This document shows positions 16,928 through 26,616 of a DNA stretch of 64,000 nt, piece by piece (positions within the stretch are counted from its first letter, which is position 1; each line of letters starts with the position of its first letter). Origin of the DNA: JAAYJR01 sp964540755 (lineage in GTDB: Bacteria > Bacteroidota > Bacteroidia > Bacteroidales > Prolixibacteraceae); the NCBI GenBank assembly GCA_964540755.1, contig CAZIOB010000018.1, positions 1 to 64,000 of the forward strand. Reading direction: 5' to 3'. The position numbers were made by a program, and so were the translations under genes. The notes under the pieces were generated by a model. That model saw only the letters and a program-made list of their open reading frames with translations. It was not told the origin of the DNA and ran no database searches.

Positions 16928-18646
16928 AAAAAATTATTGACATTTATGATTGTGCTGTCCATGACATATTCGGGCATGATAAACATAAATTTGTTTGCAC
17001 AGTCTTCGGATAAGCTTACTTACGATATGAAATGGGATGAAAACATGAAGTGGGGATTGATACGCATGATTGAAGTGGATGAAGATAAATCCAGGCTTGA
17101 TGTTGATGGTCTGGATATTATTAATGACGGGATCTATTTTATGATATTTATCCCTGTAAATCCAACTTCCCGAAGTACTCAATACTTGGCGTGGATCAAT
17201 GATGATCTTGATCCCGGCCATTATTGCACTTCATATCTTGAAATAGAGAGCGGCAGAAGGAGGCTGGCGGGATACCATGATGAAAGTCATCCGGCCGGAC
17301 GCGGAGATGCAGGAAGCGCCAGTTCATATCTGGGCAGGGCAGATGCAGGCAGTTCAAGTCTGACGACATTTACATTACTTCTCGATGCTACTAATCATGC
17401 AAGATGGAAAACATGGGCAACTTCAGGTACTTCAGATAATGTTATTGTTAGCAGTCGTGGCACACATGACCGGAAAACAGTGAAAAATGTAAATAAATTT
17501 AGCATTATGTCTGATATTAATAATGCCATAGGAGCAGGCTCTAAATTATTGATATATGGGAAATATATGTCGGTAAAGCCCCAGCCTTCTATTAAGGAAT
17601 TCACAATAAATGAAGATTGTACCGAATTCACTATTGGCGGCCTTGATGCAAAGAGGGACGGGGCGTATTGTATGTATTTTATGCCAAATAATAAAACTGA
17701 CAGCGAAACAAAATATAATTTATATGTGAATGATGATGATTTTCATAATAACTATATCTCGGTGTGGTATGGTGTTCATAATACAAGGGGCACTGAAGAG
17801 GGGGGAGCTGATTTTGCGGATGGAGCAGAAGATGGTCCTGTGATAGCAAGAGCAGACGCAGAAAGTTCACTAACTAATCATACCTGGATAGCTCTTGATG
17901 CAAGGGGATATGTCAGATACTGGTGCGAGGAGGCAAGCGGAAAATATTCAAAAGTCAGGGCCTATGGAGGATATTATAAAGAAAAGGCGGATAATATAAA
18001 TAAGCTGACTGTCCGTTCAGATGTTAAGGACGGATTAGCTGCCGGATCAAGAATAATGATATATGGCGGCAATGCCGGTGCTTATGTTGCAAAGACTGGC
18101 AATGCGAAGAGCCGCACACTTGAATACCGCTGGTATAAGGATATTAAAGTTGAAGAAGATCTGAGTGAACTGGATATTAAGAACCTTGATTTGAGAGCTG
18201 CCGGCTTCCTGAACATGGATTTAATTCCCAACAACAGGACATTGCCTGAAAACGCCGGCGGCCCGGGTCATTACTGGTCTTATGTAAACGGTGATATGAA
18301 CGATCTTAATTACTGCGATGCACATTTTGATGTCCAGGAGGGAATTTTGTGTGCAATTGGAGGTCACCTGGAACCATATTATGGATGGGCTTATCCGCAG
18401 ACTTCCTCCCATCAGCCTGCTTTGTTTATGATGGATGCTTTGGGACATGTGCGTTCCAGGGGATATGGAACTTGTCATGTACAGGGTAATATGCAGATAG
18501 GGAAACAATCAATCTGTGGAAGGGCATTTCATTATACCAGGCCTGTTGATACCATGACAAGCCTGAAAGTAGTCACTGATGCTAAGGAAGGAATAGGTAA
18601 AGGTACGAGAATTCTTGTTTTTGGTGGATTCCCTGTTTCAGAGTAA
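16925..18646 (+). CDS. Exported protein of three phage-tail-like repeats
   Basis: 573 residues. Signal peptide to about residue 25 (ends LFAQ). The rest is three diverged repeats of about 165 residues: about 45-213, 223-382 and 405-568. Each opens with a motif like R-x-I-E-V-D-E-D (KEFTINEDC, KDIKVEED), carries a GLD or NLD turn and a P-N-N-[KR]-T-type segment, and closes with [IL]-x-x-G-S-[KR]-[IL]-x-[IV]-[YF]-G (GAGSKLLIYG, AAGSRIMIYG, GKGTRILVFG). This closing strand is typical of phage tail or receptor-binding beta-sandwich domains (from memory). No catalytic motif is recognised. It may bind carbohydrate or be a surface or secreted decoration protein; the function is unknown. Directly preceded by leader element A. 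Confidence 0.85.
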   Translation: MKKLLTFMIVLSMTYSGMININLFAQSSDKLTYDMKWDENMKWGLIRMIEVDEDKSRLDVDGLDIINDGIYFMIFIPVNPTSRSTQYLAWINDDLDPGHYCTSYLEIESGRRRLAGYHDESHPAGRGDAGSASSYLGRADAGSSSLTTFTLLLDATNHARWKTWATSGTSDNVIVSSRGTHDRKTVKNVNKFSIMSDINNAIGAGSKLLIYGKYMSVKPQPSIKEFTINEDCTEFTIGGLDAKRDGAYCMYFMPNNKTDSETKYNLYVNDDDFHNNYISVWYGVHNTRGTEEGGADFADGAEDGPVIARADAESSLTNHTWIALDARGYVRYWCEEASGKYSKVRAYGGYYKEKADNINKLTVRSDVKDGLAAGSRIMIYGGNAGAYVAKTGNAKSRTLEYRWYKDIKVEEDLSELDIKNLDLRAAGFLNMDLIPNNRTLPENAGGPGHYWSYVNGDMNDLNYCDAHFDVQEGILCAIGGHLEPYYGWAYPQTSSHQPALFMMDALGHVRSRGYGTCHVQGNMQIGKQSICGRAFHYTRPVDTMTSLKVVTDAKEGIGKGTRILVFGGFPVSE

Positions 18647-18882
18647 AAATATAAACCGGGAAAGATGTAATAAAATAATTTTTATTAATCAATCTGTTTT
18701 GCAAAAATATAGCTTATTTTAATAAAATTTTTACAACTTTAACGGCCTGAGGGCCTGTGAAAATTATAATTTATGATTTATAATTTAAACCGCTTCGCGG
18801 GAAATATTCACTGTTTTAAAACTATCAACATATTGGTAAGAGTTGCGCCTTAAGGGCTGAATAAATAATTAACTAAAATAAA

Positions 18883-19779
18883 ATGGAAAGAAGAGAATTT
18901 GTAAAAAAGACGCTAATCAGCTCTGTGGGGGTTTCTGTTGCTTCTGCTTTGAGTTATGCTGGTAATGCCGGGCTTTCCGGTCGTGAATCAAAAATAGGTA
19001 TAATGTGGGGTACCGTTGGTGTTGAAGGTTCTATCCTTGAAAAATTTCAAATTTGCAAGGAGGCCGGATTTAAGGCTATTCAGATCATGAGTCATCTGGA
19101 CAGGCAGGAGGTGCTTGAAGCACGTGACAAAACGGGAATGGTAATTTCAGGAGTTTGCGATTCAAAGCACTGGAATCTTCTTTTATCTTCTCCTGATCCT
19201 GCTATCCGCGAACAGGGACGTGATGCCCTTAAAGTGTCGGTGGAGGATGCAAGGGCATATGGATGTGATACTGTTCTGCTGGTGCCCGGAAAAGTTGACG
19301 AAACTGTCAGTTATGATGATTGCTGGAAACGGTCAATCGAAGAAATATCAAAGGTAGTCCCTTTCGCAGAGAAAGCGGGGGTAATAATAGCTGTTGAGAA
19401 TGTCTGGAATAATTTTATTTTAAGTCCGGTCGAAGCTGTGCATTATCTGGATCAGTTCCGGAGCCCTTTTGTCAAATTTTATTTTGATTGTGGAAATATC
19501 CTGGTTTACGGCTGGCCTGAACAGTGGATTAATATCCTAGGGAAACGCATTGCAAGGATCCATATTAAGGAATTCAGCAATAAGCTTGCCAACAGCAAAG
19601 GTAAGTGGGAAGGATTCAATGTTAAACTTGGAGATGGCGATGTTAACTGGCCGGCGGTTATGAGGTCATTGGACAATATTGGCTATAACGGCTGGCTGAT
19701 CCTTGAGCAGGGCGGAGGCGACAGTCCGGAAGGCCTTAGAGATCTTGTGGAACGGGCAAAGAAAATTGTTTCCGCCTGA
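18883..19779 (+). CDS. Sugar phosphate isomerase/epimerase-like TIM-barrel protein, Tat-exported
   Basis: 298 residues. The N-terminus MERREFVKKT has the twin arginine of a Tat signal, followed by a hydrophobic stretch to about residue 28. The rest is the xylose-isomerase-like/AP-endonuclease-2 TIM barrel: candidate metal ligands are the Glu in AVENVWN, the Asp in FYFDCGN, the His in RIHIKEF and the Glu in LILEQGGG. Such proteins isomerise or epimerise free or phosphorylated sugars; Tat export suggests action on free sugars in the periplasm. Preceded by a 236-base AT-rich gap holding small palindromes (CCGCTTCGCGG at 18790-18800) but no clear terminator. Confidence 0.92.
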   Translation: MERREFVKKTLISSVGVSVASALSYAGNAGLSGRESKIGIMWGTVGVEGSILEKFQICKEAGFKAIQIMSHLDRQEVLEARDKTGMVISGVCDSKHWNLLLSSPDPAIREQGRDALKVSVEDARAYGCDTVLLVPGKVDETVSYDDCWKRSIEEISKVVPFAEKAGVIIAVENVWNNFILSPVEAVHYLDQFRSPFVKFYFDCGNILVYGWPEQWINILGKRIARIHIKEFSNKLANSKGKWEGFNVKLGDGDVNWPAVMRSLDNIGYNGWLILEQGGGDSPEGLRDLVERAKKIVSA

Positions 19780-19855
19780 ATACCGGACCATCTTAAGATT
19801 AAAAATTTTTTGAGAATGAAAAGCTTCGCAGAAAGCTGACAAGGTATCCTGAATT

Positions 19856-21055
19856 TTAACTCATAAAATCTTTAAAAGCATTATAAGTGCCTCCGGTCTG
19901 CTGCCGCTCCAGAATGTTTTTCTGTTCCTGTTTCCAGCTTTCTGCCAATAATTTCATCCTTTTATCTGCATGTGCAAAGAACATTTTATATGCTTTGCAG
20001 AATCTTGGCTTACGGTTGTCGCGCGGATCTTTGATCCTGTCTTTGGTACAACCCCCGTAACATTTAGTAAGCCACGGGCATTTCCGGCACTCCCCGGGCA
20101 AAATAGCTTTGGCAGCCCCAAAAGCTCTTTGTTTTTTGGAATTCAGCATATCAATTAGCCGGTTGTTCATAATGTTGCCCAACTTCCATTTCGGCTCCAC
20201 AAAAAAATCGCAGCTGTAAACATTACCGTTATGCTCCACAGCCACGTAGGGCCCGCACTCTTTCATCATGGAACATTGCGGGGACTCCATTCCAACGTAT
20301 GTATAAAAAACAGAATCGAAATGCCTGACATGCGTTGTTGGCTGCCCGTTTTGGAAATCAGCCATCCACAGGTCGAAGATCTTACAAAGAAATTCACCGT
20401 ATTTTTCAGCTGTAACGGAAAAAGGCGCTGCTTTGGAGGGATCATTTTTATCCGTTTCAACAATAGGGATAAATTGCATCCAGTTAAGTCCCAATGATTT
20501 GAAATAATGATAACTTTCTTCGGGAAAATTTACCGAATAGTCGGTCAGACAAGCAAGCACATTGGTTGCCACTCCGTTTTTCAGCAACATTCTGGCATTA
20601 TCCTCTACCCTTTTGTGAGTACCTTTGCCGGCTGCATCCTTTCGGTAATGATCATGTATATGTTCGGGACCATCAAGTGAGAGGCCCACCAGCCAGTCAT
20701 ATTTTTGAAGAAATTCCGCCCACTCTTCATTAAGCAGGGTACCATTGGTCTGCAGTCCGTTGCCAACAGTCTGGCCATGACCATATTTCATTTCCAGTTC
20801 AATGGCCCGTTTATAAAAATCAAGTCCCATTAATGTCGGTTCGCCACCCTGCCAGGCAATAGAGACAGATTCACCCGACTGCTGCATAGCCTGCCTGATA
20901 AGCTCTTCCTGTATGTCCCCGCTCATCCTGTGCTTTTTAGTTTCCGGAAATAGTTCAGCTTTTTCAAGATAAAAGCAATATTTACATCGCAAATTGCAAT
21001 CAGGACCGGCAGGTTTTACCAATATTGAGGTTAGCGGACGAATTTTTTTTGCCAT
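19856..21055 (-). CDS. Anaerobic sulfatase-maturating enzyme (radical SAM)
   Basis: 399 residues. Radical-SAM cluster motif C20-x3-C24-x2-C27 (PDCNLRCKYCFYLEKAE), an AWQGGEPTL SAM-binding motif at about 68-75, and LSLDGP at about 125-130. A C-terminal SPASM domain supplies auxiliary [4Fe-4S] cysteines at about 261, 267, 282, 323, 326, 332, 336 and 353. The SCDFFVEP motif (D283) lines up with the catalytic Asp of characterised anSMEs. The enzyme oxidises the signature Cys of sulfatases to formylglycine in the cytosol before export. Both sulfatases in this window have the Cys-type signature, so they are natural clients although not in the same operon. Confidence 0.95.
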   Translation of the reverse strand: MAKKIRPLTSILVKPAGPDCNLRCKYCFYLEKAELFPETKKHRMSGDIQEELIRQAMQQSGESVSIAWQGGEPTLMGLDFYKRAIELEMKYGHGQTVGNGLQTNGTLLNEEWAEFLQKYDWLVGLSLDGPEHIHDHYRKDAAGKGTHKRVEDNARMLLKNGVATNVLACLTDYSVNFPEESYHYFKSLGLNWMQFIPIVETDKNDPSKAAPFSVTAEKYGEFLCKIFDLWMADFQNGQPTTHVRHFDSVFYTYVGMESPQCSMMKECGPYVAVEHNGNVYSCDFFVEPKWKLGNIMNNRLIDMLNSKKQRAFGAAKAILPGECRKCPWLTKCYGGCTKDRIKDPRDNRKPRFCKAYKMFFAHADKRMKLLAESWKQEQKNILERQQTGGTYNAFKDFMS

Positions 21056-21214
21056 ATGTTAAACTCTTTCTTCTTCTATTTCAAAAACTGATCAATCTGT
21101 ATGATCTGCAAACTTAATTAATCCGGAACAGTTTTTTAACATTAAGTTCCTTTAAAAAATATTTTAAATATTACCCTTTTTACTTTTTTGCAGGGTACAT
21201 AATTAATTCAGAAA

Positions 21215-22228
21215 TTATAAGGAATTACGCTGAATGAATTTAAAAGGGCTTTTTATACGCGAGAATTTCTTTGATATTATCATCTCAGCTGCAATACGCC
21301 CTATTTCATCATGATTGGTGGATATAGTTGTAATCCCGTCTTCCAGTATTTCTTTGACAGGCGTGTCATTATATGCAACTATGCCGACATCTTTACCGCT
21401 TTTCCATCCTTTGGATTTGATTATTTTGATGAATTTGTAAAGATCGTCATCACAAACAATTACATAAGCCTCTCCCCTTCTGATATCCTTTTCATCAAGT
21501 TTATCAATTATGGAATATTCCATTTTATTTACCTGGCAAAAGATCTGGAAACCCCTCTTAATATTCTTTGAATAATATTGGTTTAAGGGAAATACAAGAT
21601 TTATCTTCCTGTATTTACTGATCAGTCCGGCGCCTTCGCTTAGTGCGGTTTGGATATCTTTTTCATATTCCTGATAGACTACAGGATAGTCTTTCAGGGC
21701 ATCAAGATTTCGGTCAACCAGCAGCACTTTTTCACGGGGTATTTTTCTTATTACGTCTGCAACATGTTTATTTTCAGTTTTAAAATGAGGAAGAATCACA
21801 TAATAATCATATTTGGCTATGTGGTTATTGATGATATCCTCAAACTGTTGCAGGTCATAATTGTAAATGAAAACATCAACTGTTGCCTTACTGCCCAGTG
21901 TTTCTATAAATGAATAATATATACTTCTTTTGTAGTTACTTAGTTTGTTAAATATCAGAGCCACCTTAATATGCCTGCTAACATTCGGGTTATTCACATA
22001 AAATCCTTTGCCACGTACCGATGATAATATCCCTATCTTTTTAAGTGATACATAGGCTTTTTCTATTGTATCCCGTGAAAGCAGCAATTCCTCGCTTGTT
22101 TCGTTAATGGAAGGTATCTTTTGTCCCTGCTTAAAGATCCCTGATTCAATATCTGAAATTATAAGATTTTCCACCTGTTTATATTTTGGTACCTCTGAAT
22201 GAGGATCTATTCTGATAGTCTGATCCAT
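21215..22228 (-). CDS. GntR-type regulator with LacI-like sugar-binding domain
   Basis: 337 residues. The N-terminal winged helix (about 8-78) has the GntR pattern: KYKQVENLIISDIESGIF, GQKIPSINETSEELLLSRDT and LSSVRGKGFYV. From about 88 a periplasmic-binding-protein-like effector domain follows (IKVALIFNKLSN, then VLLVDRN, VGIVAYNDTPV and TTISTNHDEIGRIAAEMI). This GntR-DNA-binding/LacI-effector hybrid is common in Bacteroidetes sugar loci. The effector is probably a sugar. Its nearest minus-strand neighbour downstream is the sulfatase maturase, a possible target (inference). Confidence 0.92.
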   Translation of the reverse strand: MDQTIRIDPHSEVPKYKQVENLIISDIESGIFKQGQKIPSINETSEELLLSRDTIEKAYVSLKKIGILSSVRGKGFYVNNPNVSRHIKVALIFNKLSNYKRSIYYSFIETLGSKATVDVFIYNYDLQQFEDIINNHIAKYDYYVILPHFKTENKHVADVIRKIPREKVLLVDRNLDALKDYPVVYQEYEKDIQTALSEGAGLISKYRKINLVFPLNQYYSKNIKRGFQIFCQVNKMEYSIIDKLDEKDIRRGEAYVIVCDDDLYKFIKIIKSKGWKSGKDVGIVAYNDTPVKEILEDGITTISTNHDEIGRIAAEMIISKKFSRIKSPFKFIQRNSL

Positions 22229-22500
22229 ATAGTTTTACAAAGTATTTGCAATAAATATTTTTTCTTATATTAATAGAACCGTAACAGCTATGCCTGTCCT
22301 TAGATCATGTAATTTATGTCCGCTAACAATATCTTGATTATCAATGAAATTTCAAAAACAAGAATTCTCTGACAGGACTGAAATAAATAGTGGCTTTTAC
22401 GATCTCCTGCCGGATTTTTTATTAATTTTCACAAAACAACAAAAATATAAACTGTTTTTCAGAAAACCAGAAAACAGATGCGAAAAGCCTGGACATATTT

Positions 22501-24444
22501 TTACCTGCCTGTAATTTTTATAGTGGTTCTCCTGTTCTGTCGTCGTCCTTCAACCGTCTCATTATCAGCTACCGGCATTGTCTCACCATATCCTCTCCAC
22601 TGTAACCGTGATCTGTTTATACCCTGGTTGACCAGAAATTCAACTACTGAATTTGCCCGTAGCTTTGAAAGTTCTAAATTCTTTTGCCCGTCGCCGGTAT
22701 TATCAGTATGGCCTTGTATTTCAACATTCAGGGAAGAATTGTTTTTTAAAAACTCTGTAAGTTTCATTAACTCGGGCTCTGATTCAGGAAGTATAGCAAA
22801 GGAATCTGTTTCAAAATAGATATTGTAAAGATTCATCTCAGCTCCTGTTTTTATAGGATTCAGTTTGATTGTCAGTTCATAAGGATCATATATGTGTTTT
22901 ATTTCGCTGAGATCAAAGGCTTCAGAATAAAACAGGTACTCTTCCCTGGAAACAGAGAATGCGTATTTATTGCCTACGGGCAGGCATAATAACATGGTTC
23001 CGTCAATGTCTGTTTTCTTATTTATTCTTTTAGTATCCTTAGGATCAAGATTTATTAGCTCAAGATCCGCCTGGACCGGCTGTAAAGTATTTGCATCTAT
23101 GACAGTAACAAATACATAAGTAGCCGGATGCGGCCTGACCGATTTATCAAGACTGAAGGAAAAGATATCTAAATCTTCTTTCCCGTCTGCGGACGAAGAA
23201 TAAAAAGCTGTTAGCCCGTCACCGCTGATATGAAGTCCCTTTTCGTCTCTGGCAGTATTAATGGGATATCCGAGGTTAACGGGTTTTGAAAATGCCGTGT
23301 CATTGATAATGTCCGACATAAACAGGTCAAAACCTCCCATTCCTGTGTGATAATCAGATGAGAAGTAGAAATTCCGGTTCCCCGGATGTATAAAGGGTGA
23401 TGTTTCATCACCTTCAGTATTAATACTATCACCAAGGTTTACGGGATCTTTCCATTTCAGCATTCCGTTTGATTCGGGACCAAGAAATTCAGACCTCCAA
23501 AGATCTTTTCCTCCCCTGCCTCCCGGCCTGTTACTTGAAAAATACAGGAACCTGCCATCAGAAGAAATTGAAGGTTGTGATTCCCATGAGGAGGTGTTAA
23601 GCGGATGCCCGGCACATACCGGAGCTCTCCATTTTCCATTTTTATATACCGAATAGTAGATATCGCAACTGCCTGCTCCGCCCGGCCGGTTGCATGCAGT
23701 AAAAAAGAGCAGCTTACCATCGGCTGACAGACTCTGTGCCCCTTCATTATACCTGGTGTTTATTTCTTTTAAAGGTTGTGCTCTTTGCCATCGGTTATTG
23801 CTTTTCACGGAAATGAAAAAATCCTCCTGTGGCATTTGTCCTGCCGCTTTTACCAACCTGGTAATTACAAGTTCCTTTTGGTCTATGCTCAGACTAGGCC
23901 AATAATCATCATATAAGGAATTTACTGAATCTGATAATCTCTCAGGACTAAATTCAACAGGATTTTTAATAGCATTTATAGCAAACCTGCAACTCTCTGT
24001 TTTTCTTTTAACCTCAGTAGCGAGCCTGCCTTTACCATTATTTATGCCTGAATAATTACTGAAATGATATAATGCTTCCTCATATTTTCCCAAAGAATAA
24101 AAGGCATTTCCAAGACGAAAAGATATTAGCGGTATATCTCTTATAGACAGGGATTTATCTAACTGGTATATCTCCTTTTCAGGCATTTCCTTTTCATGAT
24201 AAATATCGGCCAGTAAAAGTCTTGCATCAATATAACCTGAATCACGTTCAAGTATCCTTTGGCATATACTTTCAGCTATGTCATAAGATTGCAACGAATA
24301 ATGCTGCTTTGCCTCAGAAAACCATTTTTCAGTTTTTCTGTCTGATTGGCCGGCAGACGAAAAAGAAACAAATAAAAGAAATAAAAAAAATATTGAATCG
24401 ATTTTGTATTTCAGCATTAAAATATGTATTTTTCGGTTAATCAT
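22501..24444 (-). CDS. OmpA-family protein with TPR and PD40 propeller domains
   Basis: 647 residues from ATG at 24442-24444; an ATG nine codons in (24417) gives a tidier signal peptide. TPR-like helices span about 35-140. A WD40-like/PD40 beta-propeller covers about 170-430, with repeated FFTAC, YFSSNRPGG and NFYFSSDYHTGMGGFDLF blades. A small beta-sandwich (about 440-525) resembles a carboxypeptidase-regulatory domain. The C-terminal OmpA peptidoglycan-binding domain (about 540-645) contains IQGHTDNTG, LSKLRANSVVEFL and GYGE. This architecture is common in Bacteroidetes cell-envelope proteins and near type IX secretion components. It probably anchors an outer-membrane complex to peptidoglycan. 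Confidence 0.95.
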   Translation of the reverse strand: MINRKIHILMLKYKIDSIFFLFLLFVSFSSAGQSDRKTEKWFSEAKQHYSLQSYDIAESICQRILERDSGYIDARLLLADIYHEKEMPEKEIYQLDKSLSIRDIPLISFRLGNAFYSLGKYEEALYHFSNYSGINNGKGRLATEVKRKTESCRFAINAIKNPVEFSPERLSDSVNSLYDDYWPSLSIDQKELVITRLVKAAGQMPQEDFFISVKSNNRWQRAQPLKEINTRYNEGAQSLSADGKLLFFTACNRPGGAGSCDIYYSVYKNGKWRAPVCAGHPLNTSSWESQPSISSDGRFLYFSSNRPGGRGGKDLWRSEFLGPESNGMLKWKDPVNLGDSINTEGDETSPFIHPGNRNFYFSSDYHTGMGGFDLFMSDIINDTAFSKPVNLGYPINTARDEKGLHISGDGLTAFYSSSADGKEDLDIFSFSLDKSVRPHPATYVFVTVIDANTLQPVQADLELINLDPKDTKRINKKTDIDGTMLLCLPVGNKYAFSVSREEYLFYSEAFDLSEIKHIYDPYELTIKLNPIKTGAEMNLYNIYFETDSFAILPESEPELMKLTEFLKNNSSLNVEIQGHTDNTGDGQKNLELSKLRANSVVEFLVNQGINRSRLQWRGYGETMPVADNETVEGRRQNRRTTIKITGR

Positions 24445-24575
24445 ATGCTTTTATGTTACTATACTAAAACAATTTAAAGAAAAAAAGTATTTTTTTTTCT
24501 ATTTGTTTTTATTTATTTTGCCTTTATGAAATTTTATAAATTTATTAATTATTTTTTTGATTTTATGTTTTTAAA

Positions 24576-24764
24576 ATGAAACGGAAAGTAAACAGAAAAA
24601 ATTACCCCGAAGTAGATGACTTTGAGAAAAAACAAAAGAAGAATCTTTCGAAAAAAGAAAAAAAGCAAAAAAGGAAGCTTTCCATTTATGACGAGTTTGA
24701 AGACGAAGATCTCAATGATTATTCTTTTAATTACGATGATTTCGAAGAAGATGAAGAATATTAA
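24576..24764 (+). CDS. Small highly charged hypothetical protein
   Basis: 62 residues, in a 576-base gap between divergent transcription units. Strongly split composition: a Lys-rich N-terminal half (KKQKKNLSKKEKKQKRK) and an Asp/Glu/Tyr-rich C-terminal half (EFEDEDLNDYSFNYDDFEED). No membrane segment and no recognised domain. The ATG is preceded by a long A/T-rich leader. Low complexity means the open frame could be fortuitous, but no antisense gene explains it. The remaining 256 bases to 25020 hold nothing I recognise. Confidence 0.5.
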   Translation: MKRKVNRKNYPEVDDFEKKQKKNLSKKEKKQKRKLSIYDEFEDEDLNDYSFNYDDFEEDEEY

Positions 24765-25020
24765 TATCCGGTATTATATAAGATAAATCCGCAATCACAT
24801 ATCTTCCGTTATTTTATTAACCGGGATTACCAGTATAAAATAATTAATATTTCCCGGAAAGGCGTCTCAAGAGAAAATTGTTTCTTATCAACTCATTAAG
24901 ATTCCAAAATTCTTGAGATAAACTGACTATTGTCAGGGAGCAGAATGCCGGTATTAAACGATGCCGGGATACCCTGATTCTTTTGTGTTATACGGGCCGG
25001 GGGCAGGACAGTGTTCAGGA

Positions 25021-25503
25021 TTATGAAAAAAATGCATCAACACCGGGATATTTGAATCTGTTCCTTGCAATTTTTTCCGGATAGCAGAAATATTCAGCCT
25101 CTGCTTCTGCACATATATTACCCTCTCCGTCATACAAGGTACATTTGATTTTTACAACCGGCTTTTTAAAAGAAAGTATAGAAGCACGGAGTGAAATTTC
25201 CCCTTTTGATATATACACAGGTTTTTTGTAACTGATGTTTAATCCGGAGGTAACGCCGGCCGTATCCAGCTTGATAAAAATAAGCCACGCGGCAGTTTCG
25301 TCAATAAGGGCAGCCTCGATTCCCCCGTGCAGTATATTCATCCATCCTTCATAGGATCTGCCGGGTAGCCATTTTGCAACAATCTCGTCATCATCCTCCC
25401 AGAATTCGAGATGAAGTCCTATATCATTTGAAGGCGAACACCCAAAACAGTTATATTCCCCTTCCGCAGCAAGGGATGTGAAAGGATTAATAATTTTTCT
25501 CAC
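25021..25503 (-). CDS. PaaI-type hotdog-fold thioesterase family protein
   Basis: 160 residues with a GTG start at 25501-25503. The hotdog fold is shown by the GWMNILHGGIEAALIDETAAW segment (about 53-73), the conserved central-helix motif containing H-G-G and the catalytic-site Asp/Glu, and by a later NISYKKPVYISKGEI strand pair. An N-terminal CFGCSPSNDIGLHL segment is shared with PaaI/4HBT members of this type. Probably hydrolyses an acyl-CoA; the substrate is unknown. It starts one base after the stop of the prohibitin-like gene, so the two are co-transcribed. Confidence 0.9.
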   Translation of the reverse strand: MRKIINPFTSLAAEGEYNCFGCSPSNDIGLHLEFWEDDDEIVAKWLPGRSYEGWMNILHGGIEAALIDETAAWLIFIKLDTAGVTSGLNISYKKPVYISKGEISLRASILSFKKPVVKIKCTLYDGEGNICAEAEAEYFCYPEKIARNRFKYPGVDAFFS

Positions 25504-25504
25504 T

Positions 25505-26323
25505 TTAGTTACCTCCCAGGATGAGCGGTAATCCTTCTTTCCCGCTTCCTATTACAATTACTTTGGAATTCTCTGATTCAGCAAGACTGACAGTGGCATC
25601 AATACCACGTTGCTGTAATATTTTGTCGGTTAAACTTTGATCAATAATGCGGTTATAGTTGGCAATACCTTCCGCTTCAATACGGCGGCGCTCAGCCTCT
25701 GATTCCTCTCTTTGCAGACGGAATTCATATGCAAGGGCCTCCTGTTCCTGCTGCAATTTGTTTTCAATGGCTGCTTTTATCTGTTCGGGTAAATTTATTG
25801 ACCTGATAAGCAATGCTCTCATATCAATGAAATTTTCACCAAGGACTTTTCTGGTTTCATTTTTTATGCTCTGCTCCACTTCCGCCCTTTTTGTTGAATA
25901 TATTTCTTCCGCTGTGTATCGCCCTGTTACCTGGCGGACAGTTGACCGGACCTCGGGAATAACCAGAACATCGATGTAATTTGTACCGAATTGCTGATGC
26001 AGGTATCCGATCTCATCATAAAGAGGATTAAAACGGACAGTGATATCAGTGTTGATCGAGAGCCCGTTTTTATCCAGGACATCCATGGTTTCTTCCCTTT
26101 GCTGTTCTTTCACATTATATATATATATCCTGTTCCAGGGAGAGATGACATGGAATCCTTCCCCATAAACATTTTTAGTGTCAAGTCCGCTTGTATAAGG
26201 ACGAAAAACTATTGCACGTTCTCCTGCATCTATGATGAAAAACATGCGGTTGCCAAATAATAAGAGGAGAACAATGATGACAACCAGCGCTATAATGTAA
26301 GATGTTCTAAAATTTAATTTCAT
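25505..26323 (-). CDS. Prohibitin-family (SPFH/band 7) membrane protein
   Basis: 272 residues from ATG at 26321-26323; an ATG ten codons upstream is possible, but MKLNFRTSYIIALVV is the natural start. One N-terminal transmembrane helix (about 9-27) precedes a band-7 domain (about 30-200: AGERAIVFRPYTSG, GEGFHVISPWNRIYIYNV, NTDITVRFNP). A coiled coil follows, containing EFRLQREESEAERRRIEAEG. Prohibitin-like proteins form membrane rings and chaperone membrane proteins or proteases. Followed with one base between by a hotdog thioesterase. Confidence 0.94.
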   Translation of the reverse strand: MKLNFRTSYIIALVVIIVLLLLFGNRMFFIIDAGERAIVFRPYTSGLDTKNVYGEGFHVISPWNRIYIYNVKEQQREETMDVLDKNGLSINTDITVRFNPLYDEIGYLHQQFGTNYIDVLVIPEVRSTVRQVTGRYTAEEIYSTKRAEVEQSIKNETRKVLGENFIDMRALLIRSINLPEQIKAAIENKLQQEQEALAYEFRLQREESEAERRRIEAEGIANYNRIIDQSLTDKILQQRGIDATVSLAESENSKVIVIGSGKEGLPLILGGN

Positions 26324-26581
26324 GACAGGTGATTTATAATTTATTATTTGCAAATGTAATAAGATTAGCGGCTTCCGAATATAAATCCTGTCATTTTTAT
26401 TCAGTGGTGCATTTATAATAATAACAAATCCGGTGCTTCAGCAGTGTCATATCACTGAAAAAACTGGCAATGCAAGGCAAAAAGCTTGGTTTGACCATAC
26501 CTCCGGGATTCCTTTTCAGCAAATTTTACTATTTTTAAGAAAGGCTCGAAAGTTTATGTTATTCCTTTTAAACTTCTTTAT

Positions 26582-26589
26582 TATTTTTG
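26582..26589 (+). promoter_or_regulatory. -7 box TATTTTTG upstream of prfC
   Basis: Exact match to the Bacteroidetes -7 consensus TAnnTTTG, 27 bases before the prfC ATG. No convincing TTTG -33 box at the usual spacing. Confidence 0.5.
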
Positions 26590-26616
26590 CACCCTTAAAA
26601 AATCAGAAGGGAGAAA

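Noticed and set aside
18747..18800. Palindromes AAATTATAA/TTATAATTT and CCGCTTCGCGG as a terminator
   Set aside because: No T-run follows either stem on the plus strand. Left as an unexplained feature of a 236-base gap.
26400..26459. TTCAGTG...CACTGAA hairpin upstream of prfC as a riboswitch
   Set aside because: The stem is short, the loop long and unstructured, and it lies upstream of the likely -7 box.
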